Source: Cryptomeria japonica (taxonomy: Eukaryota; Streptophyta; Pinopsida; Cupressales; Cupressaceae). From it: a stretch of DNA of 64,000 nt. Position 1 is the first letter of the stretch. Each line of letters begins with the position of its first letter. The stretch is taken from NCBI RefSeq assembly GCF_030272615.1, contig NC_081407.1, positions 438,185,230 through 438,249,229 on the forward strand. Direction: 5' to 3'. The position numbers were made by a program, and so were the translations under genes. The notes beneath the pieces were generated by a model. It did not search any database. It saw only the letters and a program-made list of their open reading frames with translations, and was not told where the DNA came from. Positions 10,352-20,884 of this stretch are shown here, piece by piece.

Positions 10352-12289
10352 CTCTTCGGAGTATCCTAATTCAAAATACAAAAAAAATCATAAAACATAA
10401 AAATCGATACTTGGTGAAAACATGGCAAACAGGCGCCTTGTGACAACAAAAAAATCCAAAAAAAATCCAAAAAAAAAAAAAAACCAGAAAAATATTTCGT
10501 CCAACGGTGAAAACCACTTTGGTGGTGCCCTGGGCAAGTACCATGGTGAAAACTGGGTCACCAGCACCATGTGTAGAGACATTGCTCCTCCCTCCTTCAG
10601 GATTCCATTTCATCCCTTCACTTTGCACACACTCACAACCTCTTACCCATTCCCATCATGGCTTGTTATAGATTTACCCAAGATTGGCTCGCCATTCATA
10701 ATAAACATTCCTTTTCACCCCTTTCCGTCAATAATAAATCAGCCCTTATCTGTGGCTAAGGGAAATCCTACGTCTAGTGATGGGTGTGGAACTGGGAACA
10801 TCACATGTTTCGAGGAGTACAGTTTCTTCTACTTTTCTTCAGTCTATTTGTGCATAATCCGCAATAAAGCAACATCTGCATCGCCGATCCGCAATAAAGT
10901 TCCATCTTCTCTGCAATAAAGTATCAGTTTCATGGATTTAGTCAGTTTCAGATGAGACACAACAACAACAATGGGCTTCAACAAATCAAATCTTTCAACA
11001 GACTCAGACAACATTATGGTTCAGTGCTATCTATCTTTTTTGTGAAAGTAAACATTGTGACCACAATCAAATAAGACTTATACAAGTGACAAGAGACACT
11101 AAACTTGATGACTACAGTGAATGTTGGTGTTGAGTCTTGGTTTTCTTTTGATTTTATCTTTTTGGTGACATGTCTTTTAGCTTTTCCTGGATGTCTCTGA
11201 CTAGAGATTTTATCTCCAGGATGTCTTTGACTAGAAAGGCGAGGATGGGGTATCGTCACCTATTTTTCTTTTGCTATCTGTGGATTGTCTCTTAGTAATG
11301 CTGTGACTTGTCCAAGGATATGAGGACACTGTGAGTCTAGTGTGAACTGGGGCATTCCTTGTTTGGGACTATCTTATCTCCATGCAAATGGGTACAATGA
11401 CTTTCTGGGTCGAACATATGCCTCGATTGTCATAACCTACTTGCCATAATAAAGCTCAATGATGATAATGCACAAGAAGCTCTTTTCACTTTCATATCTT
11501 CTATCTTCCATCCCCATTTCCTGATTGACTTCCATCGTCCTTCTTGAGTCTGTGTAGCCCGCTATCATATGACTGAGTATAATGACACACCAAAAACATT
11601 TGCATTTCATGTAGTTGCACCTGCATTACCACATAGAAGCATTTCATACATACATATAGATATCCCAAATGCATCACATCCTACACACAACACATGTTAG
11701 CACATTTTATACTCTCATCATGTAAATAATCATTTGCATTTCATGCATTCACATTTGCATTGGCATAACATATTAAAACATAAAAGAACAAAAATATTGC
11801 ATTGCATCCATATCATAAGCATCACATAGAAACATACATCATGAAACATCTCATCATATAGGTACACATGCATATAGCTGCCACAAAGATGAATCATCTC
11901 ATATATATATATATATATATAAAGTGTCATGATACAATGATGCCAAAATCATATGGCTACAAAATCACCCAAAGGTGTCTACATCATAATACACAATGGT
12001 ACAAAACACTGATACATAGGGAGCCCTCTACGGCTATGATGAACTCCCTCCCTCGGAGCCACCTGACCTCGACAAAGTTTGAGCCCTAGAAGGACCCGCC
12101 CCAGGATCATCCCTCCTATCCCCTTTATTTGGTGGTGGTGGAGGACCCATAACCCCACCGCTAGATGCTTGTCTCCTTTGGCTCCCTCCCATAGTTGTCG
12201 TTGTCTGCGATGGTTTGCGGAAGCTCCTCGCCCGTTACTCTGGTGGCACTGCCCCGTAATATAGGTCTCGCCAGTAACCTATCTCCTCC
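10352..12289 (+). other. Post-pol untranslated region of the Tat element
   Basis: Noncoding on the + strand. It holds a block with three copies of GGTGAAAAC at about 10411, 10505 and 10552 around the phrase TGGCAAACAGGCGCCTTG, an A-rich run at 10450-10490, and a short (AT)n tract at about 11901-11921. Between 11590 and 11900 are scattered repeats of CATTTGCATTTCATG. I see no credible gene here. Confidence 0.5.
10411..10562 (+). repeat. GGTGAAAAC block conserved after pol
   Basis: Three GGTGAAAAC copies, the first followed by ATGGCAAACAGGCGCCTTG. The related minus-strand element has the same block just after its integrase (36890-36985, read on the minus strand), with GGTGAAAACCTGGTAAACAG and GGTGAAAACCTAGCAAACAG. 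Conservation of a noncoding block at the same place in two diverged elements suggests a cis-acting role, for example in RNA folding, packaging or priming. Confidence 0.5.
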
Positions 12290-13925
12290 CCTACCTATAG
12301 AACATAGGCATATCTAGCCCCTGTATCCTCTGCCGCCTGCCTCCCAGCCCTTAGCACTGTCTTAGCCTCAGTATAGCGCTAGATAGCCTGATGCCGCTCA
12401 TGCTCTGTCTCCCTCAGTCACCTCCTGAGCCTAGCTGTCTCCCTCTCCAGGTCTTGAATCTCATCTGCCTGTCCCTGGCAGATCTCCCTTAGCTCAAGCA
12501 GCTCATCCTCCTCCTCCTCGGCCCCCTGTGCCTCTGCCTATGGCTCTGCTTGTGGCTCTCCCTGTACCTGCCTCTGCCCCTATCCCTACACCTGTCTAGG
12601 ACCCTGTGCTGCTGGCACCTGTAGTGGCAATCCACCACGACCCCTCACCACCAGAGCCTGTCTCTCCTCCCCACCCTCTCTCCATGGAGCCACCCTCCTC
12701 TCTCCAACTGCACCCCACCTCCTCCGTCGACCTCTACCCCCACCATCTCCATCTATCACCTCCCCGAGGTCTGTCAGTCGTGGAAAGGGATGCTCAGCCC
12801 AATATGCCGTGTACTCTACATCCATGCCTGCATCCTCAATATCTGGCCACATATCCCATGGCAAGGGAACCATCTCTACTAGATGCATCATGGCCTGATC
12901 ATACGACAATAATGGCCCAAAGTGTGCCTGATCTTTGACTGTCCGAGCATACATCCCAGAACCCTGTGGCATCTGCTGAATCCTGCCAAACTGTCTGCTC
13001 ACTGTGTCTACCAGCTGCCTCTCCAATACATAGGGTGTCCGCTCAATTAGATATCTTCTCTGGAAGGTGTATGGTAACTCTACTGCATCATCCTCCCACT
13101 ACTCGCACCCAAGGTACGACCTCCATATCACAGTGTCGATCTCATCCAAGACTCGATGTTAGTACTCCAACCTACCAATCCGTGGCTGTGAGGTAATCAT
13201 ATCATACAGATGTACAAAACTGCGTCCATGACCCTTGCCCCTGAAGTGTATCAGTTGGGTAACCGACAGATGCTCATAGGTCCATACCTGCAGCAATGTG
13301 ACTCCGCAGCCCAATCCTATGGATCCATGATAAACAAACTGATGCAGCTCGTAATACAAGTGTGCCAGCACACACGGTCCCCAGGCATATCTGGTGTGCT
13401 ATGTAACCAGTGTCTCTAAGGTGCTCCCCCAGCCCACAACCAATCCTCGTGTCGCCCTATCTGGACATAGGAACCCACTGATCACTCCTCTTAGCACTGC
13501 TGGTAGTGCTAGTCTTGTCTGTGTCATGGTATCCCATGCCATGTATCCAGCTCTCATCTCTAGTCCTGGATCCTGAAACACTCATCTCAGGGCCTCCCTA
13601 TCTCCCTCTCGATCATAAGGAATTAGCTCCCCATCGATCGGTATCCACAGAATCTTGTAAACATCCTCCAAGGTGACTGTCATCTCACCCATCGACAAAT
13701 GGAAAGTGCAAGTCTCAAAGTGCCACCTCTCAGCTAATGTAGTCAGCAAACCCATGTTCACCTGAAACTCAGGCACATACAAAATGTGACGTAAGCCCAT
13801 AGCATCAATAGCAGCTCTCTCATCAACTGTCAACTCAGCTCACAATCTCTGAGTCGATGGGAATCTCTCTCGTGACTCTAACATAGGCAAGTACTCTTGC
13901 AAAAATGCAAATCAATCATGTCAGT

Positions 13926-14336
13926 TATAGTGACACTCACTGGTCATCACAAAGTGTTGCTTCTATCCTAGTGGTACTCCCTATTCATCACAAAGTACTA
14001 CGTCTAGTGACACTCATTTTTCATCACAAAGTGTTGCTTCTATCCTAGTGGTGCTCCCTATTCATCACAAAGTACTACGTCTAGTGACACTCACTGTTCA
14101 TCACAAAGTGTTGCTTCTATCCTAGTGGTACTCCCTGTTCATCACAAAGTACTACGTCTAGTGACACTCACTGTTCATCACAAAGTGTTGCTTCTATCCT
14201 AGTGGTACTCCCTGTTCATCACAAAGTGCTGCTCACATTTGCACTCACTGTTCATCACAAAGTGCTGCTCATATTGGTACTCAATGTTCATCACAAAGTA
14301 CTTTATCTTGGTACTCACTGTTCATCACAAAGTGCC
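13926..14336. repeat. Tandem repeat array built on TTCATCACAAAGTG
   Basis: A 77-bp unit containing two CATCACAAAGT cores, with GTACTACGTCTAGTGACACTC between them, is repeated about three and a half times. It then decays into shorter units of about 30-40 bp. At least eleven cores are visible. The array lies in the intron of the antisense PMD gene. Confidence 0.85.
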
Positions 14337-14449
14337 TCGACCTATCCTAAATCTTCCCTAGAGGACCTGCTTGAGTGAATCCTCTCAGCAGCTTATCCAA
14401 TCGACAACGTATGTTCATCACAGAACTGTCGATTTGACCTTGAAGACAT

Positions 14450-14705
14450 AAATGCGCTTTCATTGCATAAACACGCTTAAAGACTGCATAAACGCGCCTT
14501 CTCTGCATAGACGTGCCTAAGAGACATAGACGTGTCTATGCTCTGCACAGACATGCCTAAAAGACACAAACGCGCCTGCACAACACAGATGCGATCGCAT
14601 CCTGCACAGACGCCTTTGCCGGCATAGACGTGCCTGGCACAAACGCAGATGCGCCTAGCCAACCCAGACGCACCTGGTACCAACACAGATGCGCCTCGAC
14701 ATTTT
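14450..14705 (-). repeat. Array of GGCGCGTCTGTGC-like motifs
   Basis: On the minus strand this reads as repeats such as GGCGCATCTGTGT, GGTGCGTCTGGG, GGCACGTCTATGC and GGCGCGTTTGTGT, roughly every 20-35 bp. The core equals that of the leader repeats at 1008-1190, each copy lying in the sense of its own transcript. Confidence 0.72.
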
Positions 14706-14966
14706 TGACACTTTTTGACATTATCCTAAATCACATTTATTGCTCTACTTGACATGCATTAATGACAATATTTATTGCTACAAAGTACAAGGAGGTTTTG
14801 CGGTACTTACCGACTCTCCTGCCTCTGCTGGCCTCTGAAATCGGTGAACGTGATCGAATCTGTGAACCAATGCCATCGCTGCTGACTGCTGCTACTCTAT
14901 CTCACTCTGCACTCTGATCTCTTGGATGTGTGGATGACAATGAGGATGTTTTCCCCTCGTGGTCTA

Positions 14967-14973
14967 TCTTATA
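14967..14973 (-). promoter_or_regulatory. TATA box candidate for the antisense PMD gene
   Basis: TATAAGA on the minus strand, about 90 bases before the exon 1 ATG at 14876. The position suits a transcription start 25-35 bases downstream and a short 5' untranslated region. Confidence 0.45.
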
Positions 14974-15211
14974 GACTACCCTAGCCCTCATCCTAGCCCT
15001 CGTCTCTCGAGTTAGTCTTATTTTTCCCGTGACTCTATCACTCTATCTGGTCAGTCCATTCTAGCCATTCTTTCTTATCGAGAGATTGTTTGTGATCTTT
15101 TCAGATATTTTCATCCAATCTCTCAAGGGGGCATATCATTCCCATCTTGGGGCAACTTTGTATCAGTTCATATTATCTTCTTTGAAACAACGCGACAAGC
15201 TGCATTGTCTC

Positions 15212-15225
15212 AAAGAGGGGCAAAA
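15212..15225 (+). other. Polypurine tract
   Basis: AAAGAGGGGCAAAA lies directly before the 3' LTR. The minus-strand Tat element has CAAAGAGGGGCAAA at the same place, which confirms both the plus-strand primer site and the LTR start. Confidence 0.85.
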
Positions 15226-15976
15226 TGTAGACACCTAAAATTGTCTAGTCTAATTAAATAAATATATTTATTTATTTAATTACTTTAGCCTAATTCTTCT
15301 ATTAATTAAATAAATCTTTATTTATTTAATTAATTCATTTATCCTCTTCTAGCCTTATTTCTCATTTAAATAAATACCTTTATTTATTTAAATTATCATT
15401 TTCTTAAATTAAAATAAATATCTTATTTATTTAATTGATCCCACTTCTTCTATTAATTAAATAAATCTTTATTTATTTAATTAATTCATTAACCTTTTCT
15501 ACCCATGACACATGTCATTCATCTCTTAATTCCTACACTACCTACCCTCTAATCATAGCCGACCATTTATCTTTTACACCTCTCAATCTTATCCCTCCAT
15601 TTCTTATAGTGTCTTCTATATAAGGAGATGCTTCCTTCATTATCGAACCCGAATTACTTGATCAATTGACTACTTGACTACACTACGCTTTTCATATGCG
15701 ATCCTACTTGCAACCACATTTCCATTCTTTGTTGAGCTCTTGTGCACATAAAATCTGAGAGCAAATATATCAAGCAAGATCAATGGAGATAGGAAGAATG
15801 GAGATCCAAACCCTATTGGACATGTGATGGTATAATCCTTGTGATTTCATTTAATTTGCATTGTCTTAGGTAATCTTCATATGTTATGGTGGATCTTTGT
15901 TGTTGTTAGGCTAGGGTTTTGTGGTTGAATTCATTTAGTCTTTCATCATTGTTGTTATCCATTTTCACCGTATACA
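15226..15976 (+). mobile_element. 3' LTR of the Tat element, 751 bp
   Basis: Starts TGTAGACACC right after the polypurine tract and ends GTATACA, giving TGTA...TACA ends. The first 270 bases contain four AT-rich inverted repeats built on ATTAAATAAAT/ATTTATTTAAT. TATATAA at 15617-15623 marks the probable end of U3. The end at 15976 is inferred from the TACA terminus; the flanking CCTGC cannot be confirmed as a TSD because the 5' LTR is outside the window. Confidence 0.8.
15617..15623 (+). promoter_or_regulatory. LTR TATA box
   Basis: CTATATAAGGAG context inside the LTR, about 390 bases from its start, at the expected U3/R border. Confidence 0.6.
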
Positions 15977-16009
15977 CCTGCAACGAGCCTTCAAGCCATC
16001 CTCCTGCCA

Positions 16010-16336
16010 TTAGATAAAAGGTAATGGTGCACCCAGTACGACTTGGTCTACAAAGGTTCTAATGCCCACACCTGGAATTTTTCGTTCACATATATTGTCC
16101 AAATTCAATAGGTAGTCTGAATTAATCAAAGTTCTTAGAGCTCTCTTCACCTTCTCCATCTCTTCCTCAAATTGCAACCCCGAAGCAATAATCCAAGAGT
16201 ACACTTCCATGTTAGTCTGATATTGGTGACTCACATGGACGAAATATTCCCCAAGAAGAATTTTAACTGCTTCATACAGACACTGGTCTTTGAAAATGAA
16301 AAGACCTTTCATCCTCCTATTTGATATCTTGCCCAA
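16010..16336 (-). CDS. Unidentified 108-codon ORF next to the LTR
   Basis: Open reading frame with normal protein-like composition and a charged helical middle (FEEEMEKVKRALRTLINSD). I do not recognise the family. It ends 34 bases from the end of the Tat 3' LTR, and the frame continues for a few codons after the stop toward the LTR, so it may be a gene fragment cut by that insertion. There are no splice sites or neighbours that help assign it. Confidence 0.35.
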   Translation of the reverse strand: MGKISNRRMKGLFIFKDQCLYEAVKILLGEYFVHVSHQYQTNMEVYSWIIASGLQFEEEMEKVKRALRTLINSDYLLNLDNICERKIPGVGIRTFVDQVVLGAPLPFI

Positions 16337-17065
16337 AAAATGGCACCAATTTATTGTTAGTCATGAATGTGAAATTCACTTCCATTCTGCATTGACCAAA
16401 ACTACCCTGCACTTGTAGCTTTGAAAATGATAACAAAATTAATGACTGCAAACAAGCCCAAGGCTGTAAATGCATTAACATTGACTGTCGAAATTAAAGG
16501 CTTTAAATGCATTAACACATGAAACATCATTCCTCGCATCTACCAGACTATGCGCACTATCCTTCTACACGAGATGGCATTGAATACACATTTGTATATT
16601 AGGAATAATAATAATAGTATATTATAAATAATTATAGTATACTAGAAATAATAATAGTATATTAGAAATAATGGATTAATATTTTGTGGATTAGACTGAG
16701 CAGTAGTTTGGGGCAATAATTAGAGAAAAACCAACTTACACCTTCGACCCAAAGAGGATTTATATAGTCATTAAAAACCCTTACCAACTGTTTTAACCAA
16801 CTTTATAATTAGCTGGTTGTTTGGGAAACAAAATGCTACTTTTTGCACCAAAATTGCAAAGTTGCACATTTTTCAGCTTTTGAGCAATTTTGACAACTTT
16901 TGCAATTTTCAACCAAATGATCTCCTGTCAACCTAGGAATCCTCAAACATGCTAAATATGACATAAAACCATGAATTACTTCAATTTCATCACTTTTGGC
17001 CACCTCTAGAGGCATTGACCAATGTTGACCTATTCGGGACCTAGTTGGCCTAGACATGATAAAAA
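16337..17065. other. AT-rich stretch before the SET-domain gene
   Basis: No gene recognised. GGCTGTAAATGCATTAACA and GGCTTTAAATGCATTAACA form a short direct duplication near 16462-16520. At 16600-16680 there is a degenerate AATAATAGTATATTA repeat. The last 250 bases could hold the promoter of the downstream gene, but no clear TATA box stands out. Confidence 0.35.
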
Positions 17066-17971
17066 ATGGCACAATGGCCTTACAACTTTGATCCAATGTA
17101 TGGAGTACAGGTACCACCAAATAGGTATTTGTCAGATCTGTCTTCCTCGAGCGAGGGAAATTTAGGAAGAGAAGAGGAAAGCGAGACATTTAGTAGGTCT
17201 AAAAGAGGGAGATCAACTAGAGGTCAAAAGATTAGAAGAAGTTTTCATAAACACATGGAATTTTTTTTTGCTGAAGGGGAGTCATGTTCTTATGATGATG
17301 AGAGCATAGGTGAAATCAAGGTGCCCTTGAGGTACAAACATCTACAAAAAAAATGGGTACCCAAGGAACTTCCTCCAATAAACACCGATTTTTGTGTCAA
17401 CGAGAGGATATATCACATATTACCATCGTCATTACATGGTTTTGGCCTATTTTGTATGGATGACATAACGGTCTATTACAAAAAAGTTACTAAGTTGATG
17501 GAGTATGTTGGACCTTGTTACAATTATAAAGATTGGATACAATTGGTTTGATATACAACAAGTATGCGTAGGTATGTACTATCAGCAAATTATATACAAC
17601 TAAAAGATAAGGATCAAAATAAAGGAGTGGCTATGTACATTGACGGAAGACCAAAAACATCAGGGAATATTACAGGGTTTATAAACAGTACACGACCCGG
17701 GTCAACAAATAAGCAACCCAATTGCATATTTGAGGCGCACGAGGGAAACCTTGTATTCCTATGTGTGATAAAATCAATAACTGCAGGGGAAGAGCTGCTA
17801 ATCGATTACAATTTGAATCACATAGATACAAACATAGTTACTATGAGGGTGGTACATACTATATACCATTTTACCCAACCTCCAATTAATGAATTCAATA
17901 TACCGTTTTATTATTATGTTTTTTTTCGTAAGTCTATTGGTTTCATTTCGGTAATATTTTTTAATATTTAA
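17066..17971 (+). pseudogene. SET-domain protein, one in-frame stop
   Basis: Starts at an ATG (MAQWPYNFDPM) with a serine- and arginine-rich N-terminus of about 100 residues. Then come SET hallmarks: SSLHGFGLFCMDDITVY (the GxG entry strand), MEYVGPCYNYKDW, MYIDGRPKTSGNITGFINST, PNCIFE and AGEELLIDYN, the last being the cofactor and catalytic end of the SET fold. A TGA at 17549-17551 breaks the frame, which resumes in phase. SET proteins methylate lysines; a chromatin role is family knowledge, and activity in this copy is doubtful. It lies upstream, on the same strand, of transposase-like exons from which it is separated by the 18765-54821 insertion. Confidence 0.72.
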
Positions 17972-18200
17972 TTTTTGTCACATCGAAACATTGATCATAG
18001 TGGGAAGGCTTCAGCCCAAAGCATAGATCACAATGCATCTTCAGGCGCTTCTACCTGACAGGTTTACCTTGTTGTAATTGTACAAATTATATATGAGTAA
18101 AATGTATTATTATTATGTTTTTTTTCGTAAGTTAATTGGGTTAATTTTGATAATGTTTTTAATATTCTTGTCACAGCTGGATGATTGGGGAAAGGCACCA
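17910..18200 (+). repeat. Direct duplication of an intron/exon-border segment
   Basis: TTATTATGTTTTTTTTCGTAAGT followed by a T-rich stretch and TTTTTGTCACAT (about 17910-17993) recurs about 197 bases later (about 18107-18187), ending in CTTGTCACAG. The second copy keeps a consensus acceptor AG; the first has AT. This looks like duplication of a short intron plus exon, as in the mini-exon array at the far end of the locus. Confidence 0.6.
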
Positions 18201-18396
18201 TTAGTAGAGGAGAATCCATAGGGAGGCACATCCACTATAATGCGATGATGAAATCGCATATTCCGCAAACCCTCTGGATATGATAAGGAAGACCCCCAAA
18301 AAATGCAATGAAGAAATATGAGTTGTTTAATTATAACACAAGCTCATTAATGGTTTTATATTTTGTACTCTTTAATGTCATGAACTAAAATATGAG
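17994..18396 (+). other. Inter-exon region of the broken SET/transposase locus
   Basis: Holds short exon-like pieces (about 17994-18059 and 18178-18285) with intron-like T-rich sequence between them. Stops occur in all frames. No domain is recognisable. Confidence 0.35.
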
Positions 18397-18764
18397 TTGT
18401 TTTTACAAGATTTTTTGCATCCTCATGATGCTGCTGGCCATGATTTGGGTATTGCAGGTGTTGCCCGGGGAGTAGGGGTTGGTTCAAGTGTCCATCCTGA
18501 TCTTCTTGTGCATACATCACATAATCTAACCCGATCATTCGTGCTTATATTGTCGACTGAAATATTGGCAACACATAGCATGCAGGCATTGTGTAGTATA
18601 CCCTCTGTTAGCGAACAAATGCCAGAACATGCGTTAAGACATGTACCTGGGGATGCAGAGGCCACTAGTACTGGTGATGTTTTAGAAACATTTCCTAGAT
18701 CTTCTCGTATTACTATTACGGGAACATTTCCAGTCACATTTGTGGTGACCAAGGATTTTGTTCC
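18397..18764 (+). pseudogene. Exon upstream of the transposase-like exons, cut by a retrotransposon
   Basis: The frame ends with TGTFPVTFVVTKDFVP at the GTTCC target site, and the same codons continue at 54827 as IKIEKVP before a GT donor. This shows the 36-kb insertion split one exon. The middle part is a low-complexity linker. A CAG at about 18455-18457 could be the acceptor that opens it. The identity of the exon is unknown; its link to the downstream PF03004-like exons is by phase and splice fit. Confidence 0.55.
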
Positions 18765-20154
18765 TGTTGTCACTGAGGATTGTACCCGTGATGCTAAGTT
18801 AAAAAACAAGCAATCTTGTGAAACATGGAAACACCTTCGAGCTTGTGGGTTGCTCAAAGTGAAGGTGAATCTCTGGAGATCAGGCCGACTTCCTGTTTGG
18901 TGAATCTCTTGTAAATAATTTTGATAAGAAATGGGATCGAACGAGATAGAAAGCTTGCATGTAATGAAAATCTATTCTAATGAAGATGATGCACCAAATA
19001 TCTTATCTGAGGTCTGCAACCTGCTTAACTCACAAAACCTTCAACAAATAACTTTGATAACTTAACAACTCAGCTGAACATGTAGATGCATAAACATTTC
19101 CTAGAAAGGGATTAATTTAATGCATGCATGAAGGAAAACAACAAGTTTTCACAACTTAAAGCAATTAAAATCAACTAACACAAACTAGAACTTGAAACTA
19201 ACACATAGCTCCTTGCACCACAAATTGACTGAATGAGATAAATTATAGGATAAAAATAACAGGAAATTATCAAATCATTCATTCACTAGATAATACAAGA
19301 AGTACCAAGAAGGAAATCTGCTGCTATATTACTGAAAAATAAAGGAGTGCTACTGTTACAAAACTCAAATACTGCTGAGCTACAATGCTTTTTTGCAAAA
19401 AATGTGTACACAAAAAAGAAAGAACCAGAGGGAAAAAAGAAGGAGAGAAGGAATATAGAAATCATGATGAATCCCCTTCAAAACTCTAAAATGACTGCAT
19501 GAGAAAAGCCTTGGGCAAATTTGCCCCAAAATGGCATAAAAACTCATGCATAATACTATAAAATAATAATCTTTACTACTCAAAAGGACTGCCACTAATC
19601 TTGCATGAAGAGAAACCCTCATTACTGAATGTGGAAATGCCAGTCTCACCCTAAATAGATCCATTGAAAAAATGAACCTCCTATTTAAAAATCTGCATGT
19701 CTAAATGCAAAAAAATAGCTATCCCCATGTGAAAGTTGCATGATGAACTGAACTGCAACTATATGAAAAAGACATCCCACTGAAAAAAATCTTATGCATT
19801 CCCTGGCAACTTCTCTCCGTGTTGAAACTTCTATTAAAAATGGTTGAAAAAATGCATCTCTCTATTTTGCGAGCTTTCCAGCGGTATGTAACACTTGCAT
19901 GTTCAGACAATCAATAAGCATCTGCATTAATCTTTCATGCAAAAATTCATCTCTTTGTTGGGTGGGCTTTTGACCATTCAAACAACCAGTTCTGAGTCCA
20001 CCGTGCAATTTTTATTGCCAACCACTAGATTGCCTGCATGAACCATGGCTGCTTGCATTAATTTTTTGTTTACTTTCTAGTGGGCCCCATCGTTTGGTTT
20101 TATCTCTCCTTGTATGCTTTCTTCATCCTGGGCCCACGGGAATGAGTGACAATA

Positions 20155-20236
20155 ATGAACTTTGAACCATTGAACCACTTTGAACCAATGAACTACTTTG
20201 AACCGGTTCAAAGTTCAAGTTCAAAGTTGACTTAAA
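20155..20236. repeat. TTTGAACC-rich repeat
   Basis: Seven to eight copies of TTTGAAC(C/T) or its variants, plus the palindrome GAACCGGTTC. Present also in the other LTR at about 30158-30232. Confidence 0.7.
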
Positions 20237-20884
20237 AAATATATACATCCGCTAGTCTGTAGCCTTTTGCCACGTGTCAGCCTCTAATTTGTTCACGGGT
20301 CCACGTTATCTACCATCTAGACCTGCCACTAGGCTTGGTCTGCCTTGGTTTTTCATCTTCTCTCTACCATGTGATGCATCCTCATTCATTCTGTTCACCT
20401 TTGGATCCAACTGAGCGCCACCTTAACCACTAGGTCATCAGCCCCCATGTCGCGTGAGATAACCAGCGAGCATCTTCATCATGCGGTATAGTGACAACCG
20501 TTGATCTGCCCTCAAACTACTCGATCTTTAACACCTTAGCCGCTCACCTCCCCTTTTCCTTTTCTGCATGTGTTTTGTCGCCAAGTTGCTGAGGTAACTG
20601 ATGAGCTTCTTTCTATAGCGGTATATCAATAGCCCTTAGATCTTTTAGACTACCATTGATCTTCTCTTAATTTGCTCCACCTTTAACCCTGGCTGATCTT
20701 CTCTCTTGTGCCGCGTGTCAACATGTGTCACCCCCTGATTGGCTTCAGAGATTCACCTGGGCACCACCTATTTGCCAGGTCTACCACATGTCTTGCTCTG
20801 TCAGATATCCTTCTTTCAGCCAAACTACTCCCTCGGTGAGCCGTTTACCAGTCCCATTAAACTTGCAATTTCATCAATATTATT

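Larger units (their letters stand above)
13894..14810 (-). other. Predicted intron of the antisense PMD gene
   Basis: The donor is GTAAGT (minus strand, 14810-14805) and the acceptor ends at 13894. Splicing would join the 22-codon exon 1 to the PMD exon without a phase change. The 917-bp intron is filled by two repeat arrays (13926-14336 and 14450-14705). The prediction rests on sequence only. Confidence 0.55.
12290..14876 (-). pseudogene. Antisense plant mobile domain (PMD) gene inside the Tat element
   Basis: Read on the minus strand. Exon 1 is 14876-14811 (22 codons from an ATG). A GTAAGT donor follows, the intron runs to a GCAAGAG acceptor at 13894, and exon 2 starts at 13893 in the same phase. 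Exon 2 encodes PMD hallmarks in order: AIDAMGLRHILYVPE, LLTTLAERWHFETCTFHLS, GEMTVTLEDVYKILWIPIDG, WGPCVLAHLYYELHQ, GCGVTLLQVWTYEHL and RQFGRIQQMPQ. A glycine/arginine-rich part and a coiled coil (about 12500-12290, EDELLELREICQGQADEIQD) follow. About ten in-frame stops break it. PMD proteins are known both as host silencing factors and as transposon passengers; antisense ORFs between pol and the 3' LTR are known in some Tat elements. Confidence 0.8.
1..15976 (+). mobile_element. Tat-lineage Ty3/gypsy LTR retrotransposon, 5' end outside window
   Basis: The order is leader, gag with a CX2HX4HX4C knuckle, protease, G-patch, RT, RNase H, second RNase H, integrase, long post-pol region with an antisense PMD gene, polypurine tract and 3' LTR. 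The second RNase H between the first RNase H and integrase, and the long post-pol segment, are typical of the Tat/Ogre group. The 3' LTR starts TGTAGACACC and ends GTATACA. No matching 5' LTR is present, so the window opens inside the leader. Coding parts carry several stops and frame changes, and a solo LTR splits the second RNase H, so the copy is not autonomous. Confidence 0.88.

Noticed and set aside
10422-10919. 165-codon frame starting with a lysine-rich run
   Set aside because: Begins in an A-rich tract and runs through the noncoding post-pol block; composition artefact.
12606-12938. Proline-rich + strand ORF
   Set aside because: Shadow of the antisense PMD exon, whose domain match is far stronger.
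13926-14336. CRISPR-like array of regularly spaced repeats
   Set aside because: Units are contiguous and degenerate with repeated spacers, in plant DNA; it is a tandem repeat.
18423-18857. 144-codon minus-strand ORF
   Set aside because: Crosses the exact boundary of the gypsy LTR at 18765 and is antisense to an exon with a supported splice and phase.
19380-19664. Hydrophobic ORF conserved in both 3.2-kb LTRs (also 29326-29664)
   Set aside because: The two copies are paralogous by LTR duplication, so conservation is not evidence of coding; no domain.
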